Of a stretch of DNA of 64,000 nucleotides, positions 54,450 to 63,316 are shown piece after piece. Position 1 is the first letter of the stretch. Each line of letters opens with the position of its first letter. A program made the position numbers and the translations under genes. This DNA comes from Fictibacillus enclensis (GTDB lineage: Bacteria > Bacillota > Bacilli > Bacillales > Fictibacillaceae), in contig NZ_KQ758617.1 of NCBI RefSeq assembly GCF_001457035.1, positions 1,054,001 to 1,118,000 of the forward strand. Reading direction: 5' to 3'. The notes beneath the pieces were generated by a model. It was not told the DNA's origin. It did no database searches and saw only the letters and a program-made list of their open reading frames with translations.

Positions 54450-55793
54450 ATGGCATTTGAAGGATTGGCCGACCGGCTTCAGAACACCCTGCAGAAAATC
54501 AGGGGCAAGGGCAAAGTGACGGAAGCAGATGTAAAAGAAATGATGCGCGAAGTCCGTCTAGCGCTCCTTGAAGCCGATGTTAACTTCCGGGTTGTCAAAG
54601 ATTTTATTAAACGGGTGACCGAACGCTCTGTGGGGCAGGAAGTGCTGAAGAGCCTGACTCCCGGGCAGCAGGTTGTGAAAGTTGTTCATGATGAGCTTAC
54701 CACCTTGTTGGGCGGCGAGCAAAGCAAGATTGCAGTGAACAACCGGCCGCCGACCGTCATTATGATGGTGGGTCTGCAAGGAGCGGGTAAAACGACCACA
54801 ACCGGAAAGCTTGCGAACCATCTTCGCAAGAAGCATAACCGCAACCCGCTTTTGGTCGCTGCCGATATTTATCGTCCAGCTGCGATTAAACAGCTGGAAA
54901 CCGTGGGCGGGCAGCTGAATCTTCCTGTTTTTTCACTTGGGGATCAGGTAAGCCCTGTGGAGATTGCCAAACAGGCCATCGCCAAGGCGAAGGAAGAGCA
55001 TCATGATTATGTAATCATAGATACGGCAGGACGCCTGCATATCGATGAAGAACTGATGGATGAGCTTCAAAAGGTCAAAGAAATTTCAAACCCGAATGAA
55101 ATTTTCCTAGTGGTGGATGCCATGACAGGGCAAGACGCAGTGAACGTAGCCGAGAGCTTTAACGAGCAGCTTGGGCTGACGGGCGTTGTGCTGACCAAAC
55201 TCGATGGCGATACCCGGGGCGGTGCCGCACTTTCCATTAAAGCGGTTACTGACCTTCCGATTAAATTTGTCGGTATGGGAGAAAAAATGGACGCTCTCGA
55301 ACCGTTTCATCCAGACAGAATGTCGTCGAGAATCCTCGGCATGGGTGATGTGCTGACGCTGATTGAAAAAGCACAAACGAATGTGGATGAGGAAAAGGCA
55401 AAAGAACTGCAGAAAAAAATGCGGGACATGTCCTTTACCTTTGATGATTTTCTTGATCAGATGGGGCAGGTCAAAAGCCTGGGTCCACTTGATGAACTGC
55501 TCAGCATGATGCCGGGCGCCAACAAGATGAAGGGCTTAAAGAATGTTTCGATCGATGATAAACAAATCGGCCATGTCGAAGCGATTATCAAATCGATGAC
55601 CAAGCTTGAAAGAGAGCAGCCAGAAATCATTAACGCTTCAAGAAGAAGAAGGATTGCCAAGGGCAGCGGTCGCACTGTACAGGAGGTCAACCGGCTGATC
55701 AAGCAGTTCGATGAAATGAAAAAGATGATGAAGCAGATGTCCGGCATGATGAAAGGCAAGAAGAAAGGCGGAATGAAATTTCCGTTTATGTAA
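54450..55793 (+). CDS. ffh: Signal recognition particle protein Ffh
   Basis: 447 residues; binds signal sequences and 4.5S/6S-like RNA and delivers ribosomes to FtsY. The NG domain has VGLQGAGKTTTTGKLA, DIYRPAAIKQLETV, DTAGRLHIDEELMDEL and TKLDGDTRGG. The C-terminal M domain (from about 325) is methionine rich (MMKQMSGMMKG) and holds the RNA-binding SRRRRIAKGSG. Co-transcribed with ylxM. Confidence 0.98.
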   Translation: MAFEGLADRLQNTLQKIRGKGKVTEADVKEMMREVRLALLEADVNFRVVKDFIKRVTERSVGQEVLKSLTPGQQVVKVVHDELTTLLGGEQSKIAVNNRPPTVIMMVGLQGAGKTTTTGKLANHLRKKHNRNPLLVAADIYRPAAIKQLETVGGQLNLPVFSLGDQVSPVEIAKQAIAKAKEEHHDYVIIDTAGRLHIDEELMDELQKVKEISNPNEIFLVVDAMTGQDAVNVAESFNEQLGLTGVVLTKLDGDTRGGAALSIKAVTDLPIKFVGMGEKMDALEPFHPDRMSSRILGMGDVLTLIEKAQTNVDEEKAKELQKKMRDMSFTFDDFLDQMGQVKSLGPLDELLSMMPGANKMKGLKNVSIDDKQIGHVEAIIKSMTKLEREQPEIINASRRRRIAKGSGRTVQEVNRLIKQFDEMKKMMKQMSGMMKGKKKGGMKFPFM

Positions 55794-55812
55794 GATTGGA
55801 TGAATTTTCTGG

Positions 55813-55841
55813 TTTACAAAGCTGGAAATTTATTATATTAT
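55813..55841 (+). promoter_or_regulatory. Promoter of rpsP-khpA
   Basis: TTTACA at 55813-55818, 17 bases, TATTAT at 55836-55841. Confidence 0.68.
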
Positions 55842-55881
55842 ATTGATTTGTGTGAACAATTTTCGGAGGTGTATTTTTACA

Positions 55882-56154
55882 ATGGCAGTAAAAATTCGTT
55901 TAAAACGCATGGGGCAAAAGAAAGCTCCATTTTATCGTGTAGTAGTAGCAGATTCCCGCGCACCGCGTGATGGCCGCTTTATTGAAGAGATTGGTACCTA
56001 CAATCCGGTTGCAAACCCTGCAGAAGTTAAAATCAACGAAGAGCAGGCTCTTAAATGGATGCTTGATGGCGCGAAGCCTTCAGACACTGTACGCAACCTT
56101 TTCTCTAACGCTGGACTAATGGAAAAGTATCACAACGCTAAACTACAAAAATAA
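55882..56154 (+). CDS. rpsP: 30S ribosomal protein S16
   Basis: 90 residues, start [42 protein letters not shown]-type family signature (read in parts), normal length. The ATG at 55882 follows CGGAGGTG; an in-frame ATG 39 bases upstream lies close to the -10 and is ignored. It binds 16S rRNA early in 30S assembly. khpA follows directly. Confidence 0.97.
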   Translation: MAVKIRLKRMGQKKAPFYRVVVADSRAPRDGRFIEEIGTYNPVANPAEVKINEEQALKWMLDGAKPSDTVRNLFSNAGLMEKYHNAKLQK

Positions 56155-56168
56155 TGGGTGATGATATG

Positions 56169-56396
56169 ATGACAGAGTTGATCGAAACGATTGTTAAGGC
56201 TCTTGTTGATCATCCAGAAGAAGTCAGCGTAAAAGAAGTAGAAGACGGGGAAAAGCTCGTTTACCAATTGACCGTCCACAGCTCAGACATGGGCAAGGTC
56301 ATCGGTAAACAGGGCAGGGTGGCAAAAGCCATCCGAACTGTTGTCAACGCTGCAGGAACGAGTCAGAACAAGCGCATTTCACTTGAAATCGTATAG
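56169..56396 (+). CDS. khpA: KhpA, KH-domain RNA-binding protein (YlqC)
   Basis: About 75 residues, a single KH domain with the GKVIGKQGRVAKAIRTVV motif. KhpA pairs with KhpB (Jag) in Bacillota and affects cell length and RNA regulation. Three in-frame ATG codons (56154, 56166, 56169) are possible; 56169 gives the best distance from GGGTGATG. It follows rpsP, the conserved order; the B. subtilis ylqD gene that would come next is not here. Confidence 0.93.
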   Translation: MTELIETIVKALVDHPEEVSVKEVEDGEKLVYQLTVHSSDMGKVIGKQGRVAKAIRTVVNAAGTSQNKRISLEIV

Positions 56397-56427
56397 ATTT
56401 GGGAATGCAGTATAAACTTCTTAAGCT

Positions 56428-56461
56428 AAAAAGGGATGGGGGCAGCCTCACCCTTTTTTTC
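56428..56461 (+). terminator. Terminator after khpA
   Basis: AAAAAGGG and CCCTTTTT flank a GC-rich loop and a T run follows. Confidence 0.65.
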
Positions 56462-56542
56462 ACTTTCAAAAAAAATGATTATAGATTGCGATCATTCAGC
56501 CCACACTGTTAAAAAAGAGAAGGGCGGCAAGGGTGGATAGAG

Positions 56543-57058
56543 ATGACGAAATGGTTAAATGTCGGAAAAATCGTCAATACGCATGGAATACGCGGTGAAG
56601 TCCGGGTCATTTCCAGGACGGACTTCCCGGAAGAACGGTACAAATTAGGCAACACACTTTATGTGGAACAAGGGGACGGCGACATGGTACCTGTGACCAT
56701 TGCGGCTCACCGTGTTCACAAGCAGTTTGATCTCCTGCAATTTGAAGGTCACTCGAATATCAATGATGTGGAAAAATATAAAGGACACCTTTTAAAGGCA
56801 TCTGCGGACGATTCCGTAGAAATGGAAGAAGGCGAGTTTTTCTATCGTGATATCATCGGTTGTACCGTGATTACGGATGATGGAAAAGAACTCGGCAAGG
56901 TGAAAGAAATTCTTTCTCCGGGAGCAAATGATGTCTGGGTCATCAAACAGAAGGATTTTGGTCCGGACCTCTTGATTCCGTATATCCCTCCGGTGGTTAA
57001 ATCGGTGGACGTTGAAAACAAGCAGGTCATCATTCATCTGATGGAAGGCTTGATTTAG
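56543..57058 (+). CDS. rimM: 16S rRNA processing protein RimM
   Basis: 171 residues; helps mature the 30S head and binds S19. The N-terminal domain has [16 protein letters not shown]; the C-terminal PRC-barrel has REF-like [20 protein letters not shown] and the DVWVIK and [10 protein letters not shown] blocks. Preceded by AAGGGTGG. The stop is immediately followed by the trmD ATG. Confidence 0.96.
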   Translation: MTKWLNVGKIVNTHGIRGEVRVISRTDFPEERYKLGNTLYVEQGDGDMVPVTIAAHRVHKQFDLLQFEGHSNINDVEKYKGHLLKASADDSVEMEEGEFFYRDIIGCTVITDDGKELGKVKEILSPGANDVWVIKQKDFGPDLLIPYIPPVVKSVDVENKQVIIHLMEGLI

Positions 57059-57793
57059 ATGAGAATTGATGTGTTGTCGCTTTTTCCTGAAATGTTTGCC
57101 GGTGTGTTTGGTTCGTCCATTTTAAAAAAGACACAGGAAAAAGGGCTTGTGGAATACCATGTTACCGATTTCAGGGAGTACACGGAAAATAAGCACCGCC
57201 GGGTCGATGATTATCCGTATGGCGGCGGAGCAGGCATGGTGCTGACTCCCCAGCCGCTTTTTGACGCGGTGGAAGATCTGACCCACAAAAGCGAGGCCAA
57301 GCCAAGGGTTGTCCTTCTCTGTCCTCAGGGAGAACGCTTTACGCAAAAAAAAGCCGAAGAACTTTCCGAAGAACAGCACTTGATTTTCGTTTGCGGCCAT
57401 TATGAAGGCTATGATGAACGCATTCGGGAGAACCTGGTCACCGACGAGATCTCCATCGGCGATTTTGTACTCACCGGTGGTGAACTGGGGGCGATGGTCA
57501 TCATTGACAGCGTGACCCGCCTTTTACCCGGCGCGCTCGGAAATGAAGAGTCGTCCGTACGAGACTCGTACAGTTCGGGATTGCTTGAACACCCGCATTA
57601 TACCCGGCCTGCCGACTTCAGAGGCATGAAGGTTCCGGATGTCCTTCTTTCAGGCAACCATAAGCATATTGAAGAGTGGCGGACAAAGGAATCGCTGCGC
57701 CGTACATGGAAACGAAGACCTGATCTCCTGGAGTCTGCAGACCTGACAGAACAGGAAAAAAAGTGGCTGGAAGAGGTTAAAAAAGAGAAGTGA
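57059..57793 (+). CDS. trmD: tRNA (guanine-37-N1)-methyltransferase
   Basis: 244 residues, SPOUT-fold enzyme making m1G37 and preventing +1 frameshifting. The trefoil knot residues are in [12 protein letters not shown] and [40 protein letters not shown] follows. No gap to rimM, so translation is coupled. Confidence 0.97.
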   Translation: MRIDVLSLFPEMFAGVFGSSILKKTQEKGLVEYHVTDFREYTENKHRRVDDYPYGGGAGMVLTPQPLFDAVEDLTHKSEAKPRVVLLCPQGERFTQKKAEELSEEQHLIFVCGHYEGYDERIRENLVTDEISIGDFVLTGGELGAMVIIDSVTRLLPGALGNEESSVRDSYSSGLLEHPHYTRPADFRGMKVPDVLLSGNHKHIEEWRTKESLRRTWKRRPDLLESADLTEQEKKWLEEVKKEK

Positions 57794-57809
57794 ATTTTAG
57801 CATAACCAC

Positions 57810-57839
57810 TTGCTTTTCATTTCTTTCATGTGATAAGAT
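57810..57839 (+). promoter_or_regulatory. Candidate promoter of rplS
   Basis: TTGCTT at 57810-57815, 18 bases, then TAAGAT at 57834-57839, preceded by TGA (extended -10). Confidence 0.55.
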
Positions 57840-57849
57840 ATATTTCGTG

Positions 57850-57915
57850 GCTTAGGCCAGTATTAAGGTGTTCCGCTGCTGATGAAAGCGCGGCAAGAAC
57901 ATCTGTCGGAAGGAG
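57850..57915 (+). promoter_or_regulatory. Probable L19 leader RNA (autoregulatory)
   Basis: The stretch from GGCTTAGGCCAG through GGTGTTCCGCTGC, GATGAAAGC and GCGGCAAGAACATCTG contains nested complementarity: GTTCCGC with GCGGCAAGAAC and AGGTGTT with AACATCT. It lies just before the rplS ribosome binding site. The layout and sequence resemble the L19 leader family described in Bacillota; assigned from memory. Confidence 0.65.
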
Positions 57916-57924
57916 GCAATAACT

Positions 57925-58269
57925 ATGCAACAGATTATTGCAGATCTAGCTAAAGAACAACTAAAATCGGATCTTCCTAAGTTCCGTTCTGGTGATACTG
58001 TTCGTGTACACGTAAAAGTTGTCGAGGGAACTCGTGAACGTATCCAGCTTTTTGAAGGTGTTGTAATCAAGAAGCGCGGAACTGGAATCAGCGAAACTTT
58101 CACTGTTCGTAAAATTTCTTACGGTGTGGGTGTAGAGCGTGTATTCCCTTTACATTCTCCTAAGATTGCGAACCTTGAAGTCGTTCGACGCGGTAAAGTT
58201 CGTCGTGCTAAGCTTTACTACTTGCGTGCACTTCGCGGTAAAGCAGCGCGTATCAAAGAGATTCGCTAA
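57925..58269 (+). CDS. rplS: 50S ribosomal protein L19
   Basis: 114 residues, with [41 protein letters not shown] and the ending [19 protein letters not shown]. It sits at the 30S-50S interface. GGAAGGAGG precedes the ATG. Closed by a strong terminator and preceded by a structured leader. Confidence 0.98.
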   Translation: MQQIIADLAKEQLKSDLPKFRSGDTVRVHVKVVEGTRERIQLFEGVVIKKRGTGISETFTVRKISYGVGVERVFPLHSPKIANLEVVRRGKVRRAKLYYLRALRGKAARIKEIR

Positions 58270-58276
58270 TTGCACT

Positions 58277-58311
58277 AAAAAGGAGCTTGACTCATCTCAA
58301 GCTCCTTTTTA
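58277..58311 (+). terminator. Terminator after rplS
   Basis: AAAAAGGAGCTTGA and TCAAGCTCCTTTTT form a 14-bp stem with a short loop. Confidence 0.93.
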
Positions 58312-58346
58312 TATATCTAAATAAAACCTGAATGTGAGGATGAAGT

Positions 58347-58886
58347 ATGGCAAGTAACAAAAAAGAATCTTGGGAATGGGTAAAAGCGCTGGTCGTGGCT
58401 TTGCTTCTTGCCGGCGTCGTCCGTTATTTTCTGTTTGCTCCCATTGTTGTCGATGGCGAGTCCATGATGCCTACGCTACATAACCGGGACAGGCTGGTAG
58501 TAAACAAGCTTGATAAACCGGAACGCTTTGACATTGTGGTGTTTAAGGCGACAGAAACAAAAGATTACATTAAGCGTGTGATTGGGTTGCCGGGAGATAC
58601 GATTGAGTATAAGCATGACACGCTGTATGTCAACGGTAAGCCGATGAACGAAAAGTACCTCAAACCGTATAAAGAGCAAACAAAAGACGGAGACTTAACC
58701 TATGATTTCACTTTGTTTGAAGTAACAGGCAAGCAAACCGTTCCTAAAGGCCAGGTTTTCGTATTGGGCGACAATCGCCGGCACAGCAGTGACAGCCGGA
58801 ATATCGGCACTGTAGATATGGATAATATCATCGGAAAAGCCACGGTGCGATTTTGGCCGCTTAACGATATCGGTGTTGTAAAGTAG
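58347..58886 (+). CDS. lepB: Type I signal peptidase
   Basis: 179 residues, a small SipS-like enzyme that removes signal peptides outside the membrane. One N-terminal membrane anchor (about 11-31) is followed by the Ser-Lys dyad: Ser39 in GESMMPTL and Lys76 in [22 protein letters not shown] is the family box E. Bacillus species usually have several paralogues; B. subtilis does not have one between rplS and rbgA, while this layout is found in other Bacillaceae. Confidence 0.95.
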   Translation: MASNKKESWEWVKALVVALLLAGVVRYFLFAPIVVDGESMMPTLHNRDRLVVNKLDKPERFDIVVFKATETKDYIKRVIGLPGDTIEYKHDTLYVNGKPMNEKYLKPYKEQTKDGDLTYDFTLFEVTGKQTVPKGQVFVLGDNRRHSSDSRNIGTVDMDNIIGKATVRFWPLNDIGVVK

Positions 58887-58902
58887 TAAAGTAGGTGTAG
58901 CA

Positions 58903-59757
58903 ATGACCATTCAATGGTTTCCGGGCCATATGGCAAAAGCCAGGCGCGAAATAACAGAAAAACTAAAACTGATTGATGTTGTATTTGAATTGGTGGATGC
59001 ACGGGTGCCTCTGGCCTCGCGTAATCCAATGATCGATGAAATTACTGCCGGGAAACCACGTCTTTTGCTGCTCAATAAAGCAGACATGGCGGATCCTGAA
59101 GTAACCAGGCTTTGGGTTGAATATTTTCAAGGGAAAGGCCTTCCTGTCCTTGTGCTCAACTCCAAAACCGGACAGGGCATTAACAAGATTGAAGCCGCGG
59201 CAAAAGAGCTGGTGAAAGAAAAGTTTGATAAAATGAAGGCAAAAGGTATTATTAAGCCGAGAGCTGTGCGGGCATTAATTCTGGGGATTCCGAACGTAGG
59301 GAAATCCACCCTGATCAACCGCATGGCAGGAAAGAATATTGCCGTAACAGGGGATAAACCCGGTGTGACAAAAAAACAGCAGTGGATCAAGGTAGGTTCT
59401 TCCCTGGAGCTGCTGGATACGCCAGGTATTCTTTGGCCAAAATTTGAAGATCAGTCGATCGGACTTAAATTGGCGGTTACCGGAGCGATAAAAGAAACGC
59501 TGCTCGACTTTTCGGAGATTGTCTTATTCGCTTTGAATTATTATAAGGATCACTATCCGGAAAGACTTCAGGAACGATATAACCTCGAGGATATTCCGGA
59601 CGAAGCTATCCAGCTTTTTGATGCAATCGGCAAGAAGCGTGGTTGTTTGATGAGCGGCGGATTCATTGATTATGAAAAAACGGCGGAAATCGTCCTGCGC
59701 GATATCCGGGCCGAGAAATTGGGAAGGCTCTCCTACGAGCGGCCTGATCAAGTTTAA
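58903..59757 (+). CDS. rbgA: Ribosome biogenesis GTPase RbgA
   Basis: 284 residues, circularly permuted GTPase needed for late 50S assembly (L16 incorporation). G motifs are in permuted order: LLLNKADM (G4) near 50, then [17 protein letters not shown] (G1) near 128 and [10 protein letters not shown] (G3). The N-terminal [14 protein letters not shown] is diagnostic. It lies 17 bases after lepB. Confidence 0.97.
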   Translation: MTIQWFPGHMAKARREITEKLKLIDVVFELVDARVPLASRNPMIDEITAGKPRLLLLNKADMADPEVTRLWVEYFQGKGLPVLVLNSKTGQGINKIEAAAKELVKEKFDKMKAKGIIKPRAVRALILGIPNVGKSTLINRMAGKNIAVTGDKPGVTKKQQWIKVGSSLELLDTPGILWPKFEDQSIGLKLAVTGAIKETLLDFSEIVLFALNYYKDHYPERLQERYNLEDIPDEAIQLFDAIGKKRGCLMSGGFIDYEKTAEIVLRDIRAEKLGRLSYERPDQV

Positions 59758-59761
59758 TGGT

Positions 59762-59789
59762 AAAGGTGCGCATCCGCGTGCCTTTTTTT
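59762..59789 (+). terminator. Terminator after rbgA
   Basis: AAAGGTGCGC and GCGTGCCTTT (one mismatch region) followed by seven T. Confidence 0.65.
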
Positions 59790-59839
59790 GTAATGAGAAC
59801 CAGCGCGGCGTTCAACTACATAGAAAGTGAAGGTTGATG

Positions 59840-60619
59840 ATGAAGCTTACAATAAAACAGATCGAAAATAAGCTGCTCGAACTTAAGGACAGCGGGGAAC
59901 GATTGCAGGAATTTTTGGAGGAACTCGGAAAAGACGGCAGGGCAGGTGTGCAGAGGATCATTAGCAGGCACGAAAAAGAGTTGAAGTCTGCGCGTTTACT
60001 TAAAGAGAAATATGAGGAGATGCTCATCTTTGAACGCGAATGGACCAATCAGGGTAAATCCTTAATCGCCGGTATAGATGAAGTCGGCAGGGGGCCGCTT
60101 GCCGGCCCTGTCGTTGCCGCTGCCGTTATTCTCGCTCCCGGAACCTACATACCAGGAATCAATGATTCCAAAATGCTTAGTGAACAGCGACGTGAAGAGT
60201 TGTACGAAAAGATATTGAATCAGGCGGTTGCAGTTGGATTGGGGCTGGTATCGGCGCCTGAAATCGATCGAATCAACATTTATCAGGCTTCAAAAAAAGC
60301 AATGGTGAAAGCAGTAAGGGCATTAAAGAAGGAGCCTGACCACCTGCTCATCGATGCCATGGAGCTTCCCCTTCCTATCACTCAATCGAAAATAATAAAG
60401 GGAGATGCCAAAAGTGTATCCATTGCTGCAGCGTCGATTGTGGCTAAAGTAACCAGAGATCGGTACATGAAAGAGTTGCATGGCAAGTATCCGCAGTATC
60501 TGTTTCATAAGAATATGGGCTACGGCACGAAGGACCATTTGCAAGCACTTGACGAACATGGCCCGGTGGAAGAACACCGGCGCTCCTTTTCGCCTGTTCA
60601 GCAGGGTACGTTGCTGTAG
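59840..60619 (+). CDS. rnhB: Ribonuclease HII
   Basis: About 259 residues; cleaves RNA in RNA-DNA hybrids, including single misincorporated ribonucleotides. An N-terminal helical extension (about 1-70) is typical of Bacillus RnhB. The active-site acids are in GIDEVGRGPLAGPVV and IDAMEL; KGDAKSVSIAAASIVAKVTRD follows. Of TTG 59834, ATG 59837 and ATG 59840, the last gives the best spacing from GAAGG. Confidence 0.95.
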   Translation: MKLTIKQIENKLLELKDSGERLQEFLEELGKDGRAGVQRIISRHEKELKSARLLKEKYEEMLIFEREWTNQGKSLIAGIDEVGRGPLAGPVVAAAVILAPGTYIPGINDSKMLSEQRREELYEKILNQAVAVGLGLVSAPEIDRINIYQASKKAMVKAVRALKKEPDHLLIDAMELPLPITQSKIIKGDAKSVSIAAASIVAKVTRDRYMKELHGKYPQYLFHKNMGYGTKDHLQALDEHGPVEEHRRSFSPVQQGTLL

Positions 60620-60679
60620 AGGCGCAATTGCCTATTTTTTGAAGGAATGGATATCCTACAAGAAAAGGAGGCGATTGTG

Positions 60680-60862
60680 ATGCCAAGAAGAAAATTGCTT
60701 GTTTCCGGGGTAGAATCGATGCTTGATCAATACCGCGAGGAAATCGGAGAAGAATTTGGAATCTACCGTCCCGTTTCTGAGCGTGATGCAATGGTGAAAG
60801 AGTCGGGGAAAAAAAGCAAAACGGATGATAATGATACAAAGGAAAAAAGCAGGCGTAAATAG
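60680..60862 (+). CDS. Divergent alpha/beta-type small acid-soluble spore protein
   Basis: 60 residues. The N-terminal half, RRKLLVSGVESMLDQYREEI and then EEFGIY, matches the first helix of alpha/beta SASPs, including the GPR protease site region (EIGEEFG, residues 21-27). The second DNA-binding helix with its conserved lysine/glycine block is missing and replaced by a charged tail (KKSKTDDNDTKEKSRRK). The ATG at 60680 follows AAAGGAGG; the ATG at 60647 has none. SASPs coat spore DNA; whether this one still does is uncertain. In B. subtilis ylqG and ylqH lie here instead. Confidence 0.72.
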   Translation: MPRRKLLVSGVESMLDQYREEIGEEFGIYRPVSERDAMVKESGKKSKTDDNDTKEKSRRK

Positions 60863-60874
60863 CCTGCTTTTTGC
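60848..60874 (+). terminator. Terminator after the spore protein gene
   Basis: AAGCAGGC and GCCTGCTT with a short loop and T run; the left arm overlaps the end of the gene. Confidence 0.85.
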
Positions 60875-60982
60875 GTGCCGTAAAATTTTCTTAAATGTCG
60901 GAAATAGTACATATTGTGTAGGAAATTGTGCGGTTTTCTGTCGGAATTAGGTGAATACGTTTGCATTTCTTTCGAAGAAGAG

Positions 60983-61011
60983 TGGACAGTTCGGCTTCTA
61001 TTATATAAAAT
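60983..61011 (+). promoter_or_regulatory. Candidate promoter of sucC-sucD
   Basis: TGGACA at 60983-60988, 17 bases, TAAAAT at 61006-61011, 44 bases before the sucC ATG. Confidence 0.5.
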
Positions 61012-61054
61012 GGTAAACGGTAGTTTAGTTTTAAAGATGATAGGAGGATGGAGA

Positions 61055-62215
61055 ATGAATATCCACGAGTATCAAGGTAAAGAGGTACTAAGAAAGTACG
61101 GTGTGGCTGTTCCAAACGGTAAAGTAGCGTATTCCGTAGAAGAAGCAGTAGAAGCTGCGAAAGAATTAGGAAGCGCTGTAACTGTTGTTAAAGCACAAAT
61201 CCATGCTGGCGGACGAGGAAAAGCTGGCGGTGTTAAAGTAGCTAAAAACCTTGATGAAGTTCGTACATATGCGGATGAAATTTTGGGGAAAGTGCTTGTT
61301 ACACACCAAACTGGTCCTGAAGGCAAAGAAGTTAAGCGCTTGCTTATCGAAGAAGGCTGCGATATTAAAAAAGAATATTACATCGGCCTTGTTCTTGACC
61401 GCGCAACTTCAAGCGTTGTTATGATGGGTTCTGAAGAGGGCGGTACTGAAATTGAAGAGGTAGCTGAAAAGACACCTGAGAAAATTTTCAAGGAAGTCAT
61501 TGACCCGGCAATCGGTCTTCAAGCTTTCCAGGCACGCCGCTTGGCATTCAACATCAATATTCCGAAAGAGCTTGTAAACAAGGCTGCAAAGTTCATGCTT
61601 GGCCTTTATAAGGCTTTTGTTGAAAAAGACTGCTCTATTGCAGAAATCAACCCGCTTGTCGTAACTGGCGACGGTAATGTAATGGCGCTTGATGCGAAAT
61701 TAAACTTTGATTCCAATGCGCTTTACCGCCAAAAAGACATTCTGGCATACCGCGACCTGGAAGAAGAAGATCAAAAAGAAATCGAAGCTTCCAAATATGA
61801 CTTGAGCTACATTTCCCTTGATGGAAATATTGGCTGCATGGTTAACGGTGCAGGACTTGCGATGGCAACCATGGACATCATCAAGCACTACAATGGTGAT
61901 CCTGCCAACTTCCTTGACGTTGGGGGCGGCGCAACAACTGAAAAAGTAACAGAAGCGTTCAAGATTATCCTTTCCGACAAAAATGTAAAAGGTATTTTCG
62001 TTAACATTTTTGGCGGCATCATGAAGTGTGATGTTATTGCCAACGGTGTTGTAGAAGCAACCAAGCAAGTAGGATTGAACCTTCCGCTTGTTGTTCGTCT
62101 TGAAGGAACAAACGTAGATCTAGGAAAGAAAATCCTTAACGAATCAGGATTGAATATTACATCTGCAGATTCCATGGCAGACGGTGCAGAAAAAATCGTT
62201 TCACTAGTAAAATAA
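61055..62215 (+). CDS. sucC: Succinyl-CoA synthetase, beta subunit (ADP-forming)
   Basis: 386 residues; TCA cycle enzyme giving ATP and succinate from succinyl-CoA. The N-terminal ATP-grasp domain starts [16 protein letters not shown] and has [16 protein letters not shown]; the C-terminal CoA-ligase domain has [23 protein letters not shown] and [10 protein letters not shown]. The ATG at 61055 follows TAGGAGGA; the longer open frame upstream is not supported by the family. Confidence 0.97.
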   Translation: MNIHEYQGKEVLRKYGVAVPNGKVAYSVEEAVEAAKELGSAVTVVKAQIHAGGRGKAGGVKVAKNLDEVRTYADEILGKVLVTHQTGPEGKEVKRLLIEEGCDIKKEYYIGLVLDRATSSVVMMGSEEGGTEIEEVAEKTPEKIFKEVIDPAIGLQAFQARRLAFNINIPKELVNKAAKFMLGLYKAFVEKDCSIAEINPLVVTGDGNVMALDAKLNFDSNALYRQKDILAYRDLEEEDQKEIEASKYDLSYISLDGNIGCMVNGAGLAMATMDIIKHYNGDPANFLDVGGGATTEKVTEAFKIILSDKNVKGIFVNIFGGIMKCDVIANGVVEATKQVGLNLPLVVRLEGTNVDLGKKILNESGLNITSADSMADGAEKIVSLVK

Positions 62216-62249
62216 TTCCCGGAAATAAAGAAGAAGGGTGGAGAATTAG

Positions 62250-63164
62250 ATGAGTATTTTTATCAATAAAGACACAAAGGTCATCGTGCAGGGGATTACA
62301 GGATCTGTAGGCCTATTCCATACCCAGCAAATGCTTGAGTATGGAACCAAAATTGTCGGCGGTGTAACACCAGGAAAAGGCGGTACTGAGGTAGAAGGAC
62401 TCCCAGTATTCAACACAGTGGCAGAAGCTGTTGAAGCTACTGGAGCAACCGCTTCTGTAATTTACGTTCCACCGGCATTTGCTGCTGATTCTATTATCGA
62501 AGCGGTAGATGCAGAACTTGACCTTGCTATCTGTATCACAGAAGGTATTCCTGTTCTTGACATGGTAAATGTAAAGCGCTATATGCAAGGCAAGAAAACA
62601 CGTCTTGTTGGCCCGAACTGCCCGGGTGTTATTACACCGGAAGAATGCAAAATCGGTATTATGCCAGGATACATTCATAAAAAAGGACATGTTGGTGTAG
62701 TATCCCGTTCCGGAACATTGACATACGAAGCTGTGCATCAGTTAACTCAGCGCGGAATCGGCCAGTCAACAGCTGTTGGTATCGGCGGAGACCCGGTTAA
62801 CGGTACTGATTTCATCGATGTTCTTAAGGCATTTAACGAAGATGAAGATACGTATGCAGTTATCATGATTGGTGAAATTGGCGGAACAGCTGAAGAAGAA
62901 GCAGCTGAATGGGTAAAAGCCAACATGACAAAACCAGTTGTCGGATTCATTGGCGGACAAACAGCGCCTCCAGGAAAGCGTATGGGCCATGCTGGAGCAA
63001 TTATTTCCGGCGGGAAAGGCACAGCTGCCGAAAAGATCAAAACAATGCAGGAGTGCGGTATTAAAGTCGCTGAAACACCATCTGTTATGGGTGAGACACT
63101 TGTTTCCGTTCTTGAAGAAAAAGGTCTCCTCGAATCCTGCACAACACACAAAGCGAATGTTTAA
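62250..63164 (+). CDS. sucD: Succinyl-CoA synthetase, alpha subunit
   Basis: 304 residues; binds CoA ([16 protein letters not shown], near residues 13-28) and carries the phosphorylated histidine in [14 protein letters not shown] (near 249). [10 protein letters not shown] is the other family block. It lies 34 bases after sucC with GAAGGGTGG upstream and is closed by a terminator. Confidence 0.97.
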   Translation: MSIFINKDTKVIVQGITGSVGLFHTQQMLEYGTKIVGGVTPGKGGTEVEGLPVFNTVAEAVEATGATASVIYVPPAFAADSIIEAVDAELDLAICITEGIPVLDMVNVKRYMQGKKTRLVGPNCPGVITPEECKIGIMPGYIHKKGHVGVVSRSGTLTYEAVHQLTQRGIGQSTAVGIGGDPVNGTDFIDVLKAFNEDEDTYAVIMIGEIGGTAEEEAAEWVKANMTKPVVGFIGGQTAPPGKRMGHAGAIISGGKGTAAEKIKTMQECGIKVAETPSVMGETLVSVLEEKGLLESCTTHKANV

Positions 63165-63167
63165 TCA

Positions 63168-63200
63168 AAAAAGCTCCCTGATTTCAGGGAGCTTTTTTTA
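63168..63200 (+). terminator. Terminator after sucD
   Basis: AAAAGCTCCCTGA and TCAGGGAGCTTTT with a T run. Confidence 0.93.
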
Positions 63201-63316
63201 AAAAATACTTTATTAAAAAGGCTCACCGCACGCCCTGCGGAAAGCGAGCACCCTGAAACGGAAATCAACCACTCCCAAGAGCAACGATATAAAAAAACAG
63301 TTATTGGAGGAGACGT

